In this document: piece by piece, positions 12,475 to 13,368 of the stretch
How the letters are laid out: each line of letters starts with the position of its first letter
Position numbering within the stretch: the stretch's first letter is position 1
Source of the DNA: JBFYKJ01 sp041306005
GTDB lineage: Archaea > Altiarchaeota > Altiarchaeia > JAFGQM01
Direction of reading: 5' to 3'
NCBI GenBank assembly: GCA_041306005.1
Contig: JBFYKJ010000050.1
Location: 1 to 13,368 of the forward strand
DNA: 13,368 nt
Program-made: the position numbers and the translations under genes
The notes under the pieces: generated by a model
Told to the model about the DNA's origin: nothing
Seen by the model: the letters and a program-made list of their open reading frames with translations, nothing else
Database searches by the model: none

Positions 12475-13085
12475 AAGGGGCATTCATAGTCATCGAGGGC
12501 GCCGACGGGACTGGGAAATCCACCCAGGTGCGGCTGCTTGCAGAGTATCTCAGGGTCCGCGGCCTAGACGTGGTCACTACCCAAGAGCCGACCCGCGGGC
12601 ACATCGGCCAGTTCATACGCCAGGTGCTTTCCGGCGAGGAGAAGGTCTCGCCGAACACACTTGCCCTTCTCTTCACCGCCGACCGCTCGGAGCACGTGGA
12701 CAAGGTCGTGCGGCCAGCCCTGGAGGCCGGCAAGGCCGTCATCTCCGACCGCTATTACTACTCAACGGTCGCTTACCAGTCTGCCCAAGGCGTCAGCCCC
12801 AAATGGCTTTCCGAGCTGAATTCATTCGCACCGGAGCCGGACCTGGTCATAGTACTCGAGGTCGATTATGCGATAGCCAACCAGCGCCTCAGCGGCAGGG
12901 CAAAGGAGGTCTTCGAGGTCGAGGACTTCCAGAGGAAGGTGCAGGATGCGCTCCTAGACATCGCCCGCGGCGGCCATCTCAGGCTTAGCAGGCCGGGCAA
13001 GTCCTGGAAGGTAATAGACGCGTCGCTTGGCATAGACGAAGTCCAAAAGAGGATACGCGACGTTGTGGACTTGCACCTCAAGTGA
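12471..13085 (+). CDS. tmk: Thymidylate kinase
   Basis: This 204-residue protein is a standard-length dTMP kinase, which phosphorylates dTMP to dTDP for DNA synthesis. It shows the P-loop GADGTGKST (10-18), the QEPTRG motif (38-43), the nucleotide-binding DRS (71-73), and DRYYYSTVAYQ (93-103), the archaeal-type form of the DRY thymidine-pocket motif. The LID region SGRAKEVFEVEDFQRKV (141-157) has the conserved Arg and the F-E-x2-x-F-x-x-K-V pattern. It is a plus-strand gene between a divergent small membrane protein and a convergent prenyltransferase gene, apparently a single-gene transcript. There is no good Shine-Dalgarno (a GGCGGGG lies about 14 nt upstream), but an upstream mini-ORF ends on the start codon. 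Codon use matches its neighbours. Confidence 0.95.
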   Translation: MKGAFIVIEGADGTGKSTQVRLLAEYLRVRGLDVVTTQEPTRGHIGQFIRQVLSGEEKVSPNTLALLFTADRSEHVDKVVRPALEAGKAVISDRYYYSTVAYQSAQGVSPKWLSELNSFAPEPDLVIVLEVDYAIANQRLSGRAKEVFEVEDFQRKVQDALLDIARGGHLRLSRPGKSWKVIDASLGIDEVQKRIRDVVDLHLK

Positions 13086-13086
13086 G

Positions 13087-13133
13087 CGGTTATTGCAACC
13101 GGGCGGTTGTTGCCCAGCCGGCGTTCTGCCGGT
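13087..13133. terminator. Hairpin cluster between convergent tmk and the UbiA-family gene
   Basis: The 48-nt gap is packed with alternative stems: CAACC/GGTTG around 13096-13109, CGGTT/AACCG (13087-13101) and CCGGC/GCCGG (13118-13132, loop GTTCT). No T-run follows on either strand. A shared transcript end is plausible by position only. Confidence 0.3.
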
Positions 13134-13368
13134 TCAGGCCAGCGCCCCGGCAAGGAACGCCACGAGCCCTATGAATATCGCTATCTTTGTAAGCTTCTGG
13201 TTCTTCCTGGCGTCGCCCGCAGCTATCGATGCCGCAAAGAGCGCGTCCGCGGCAAGCACAATTGCCAGGTAATATACGCCCAAAAGCCCGGTCAGGTACG
13301 GCACCGGGCTTAGCAGCACTGCGGCTAGTATATACGCCCTGCCGATAAGCCATGACCTTTTAGCGCCG
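13134..13368 (-). CDS. UbiA-family prenyltransferase C-terminus, probably geranylgeranylglyceryl-phosphate geranylgeranyltransferase; 5' end beyond window
   Basis: The minus-strand frame is open to the right edge, giving 77 codons before TGA at 13134. The visible part reads KRSWLIGRAYILAAVLLSPV, then PYLTGLLGVYYLAIVLAADA, then a polar loop GDARKNQKLTKIA and a last membrane segment IFIGLVAFLAGALA. SP-x-PY-x-x-G-L-x-G-x-x-Y-L in one membrane helix, an Asp in the next, and a final K-x-x-K-I-A-x-x-I-G-L helix are how archaeal UbiA proteins of the digeranylgeranylglyceryl phosphate synthase type end. That enzyme attaches the second isoprenoid chain to archaeal lipids, two steps before the reductase encoded at 8140. 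The Asp-rich catalytic motifs would lie outside the window and cannot be checked. A GTG at 13319 is an internal codon, not the start. Confidence 0.65.
   Translation of the reverse strand, partial: GAKRSWLIGRAYILAAVLLSPVPYLTGLLGVYYLAIVLAADALFAASIAAGDARKNQKLTKIAIFIGLVAFLAGALA

Overview
The window is archaeal chromosomal DNA. The evidence is a GatE-type Glu-tRNA(Gln) amidotransferase subunit, a type 2 peptidyl-tRNA hydrolase (Pth2), a geranylgeranyl-reductase-family enzyme, the tail of a UbiA prenyltransferase of ether-lipid type, A/T-rich TATA boxes about 25 nt upstream of inferred transcription starts, and heavy use of AGG (Arg) and ATA (Ile) codons. The sequence is GC-rich and tightly packed, with many 4-nt ATGA gene overlaps. 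I cannot place it below domain level; small-genome euryarchaeal or DPANN-type lineages would fit. No tRNA, rRNA, CRISPR array, insertion sequence or phage gene was seen, and no stretch longer than 300 bases lacks a gene.

Region 1 (1-5012, minus strand) is one operon. In transcription order it encodes a PadR-family repressor, a LolD/MacB-type ABC ATPase with a His/Lys-rich tail, a secreted membrane-anchored protein of COG1361/S-layer-like Ig repeats, and two different MacB/FtsX-type permeases; the second permease runs off the left edge. The promoter has a TATA box followed by four 10-bp units repeated at exactly one helical turn and containing a perfect 26-bp palindrome, a strong candidate for the PadR operator. 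The operon looks like a self-regulated exporter or envelope-remodelling system in which an Ig-repeat protein sits where bacterial MacAB systems have MacA.

Region 2 (5067-6593, minus) holds two CBS-domain genes: a two-CBS protein with a C-terminal zinc ribbon, then a four-CBS protein. Divergent from them, region 3 (6703-7047, plus) is pth2, whose last 24 bases including the stop codon are duplicated just downstream.

Region 4 (7140-11932, minus) runs gatE, rhomboid protease, geranylgeranyl reductase, MntP-like manganese exporter and a small DUF1616-like membrane protein. Region 5 (11933-13368) has a 61-residue membrane protein (minus), thymidylate kinase (plus), and convergent to it the C-terminal end of a UbiA-family prenyltransferase (minus) cut by the right edge.

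The main non-coding observations are the phased PadR operator and a recurring arrangement in which four genes without a good Shine-Dalgarno (padR, four-CBS gene, geranylgeranyl reductase, tmk) each have a 7-12 codon ATG-initiated upstream ORF whose TGA stop overlaps the gene's ATG as ATGA. Smaller ones are tandem promoter-like repeats, an inverted repeat straddling a TATA box, and a structured intergenic region near 12.0-12.1 kb.
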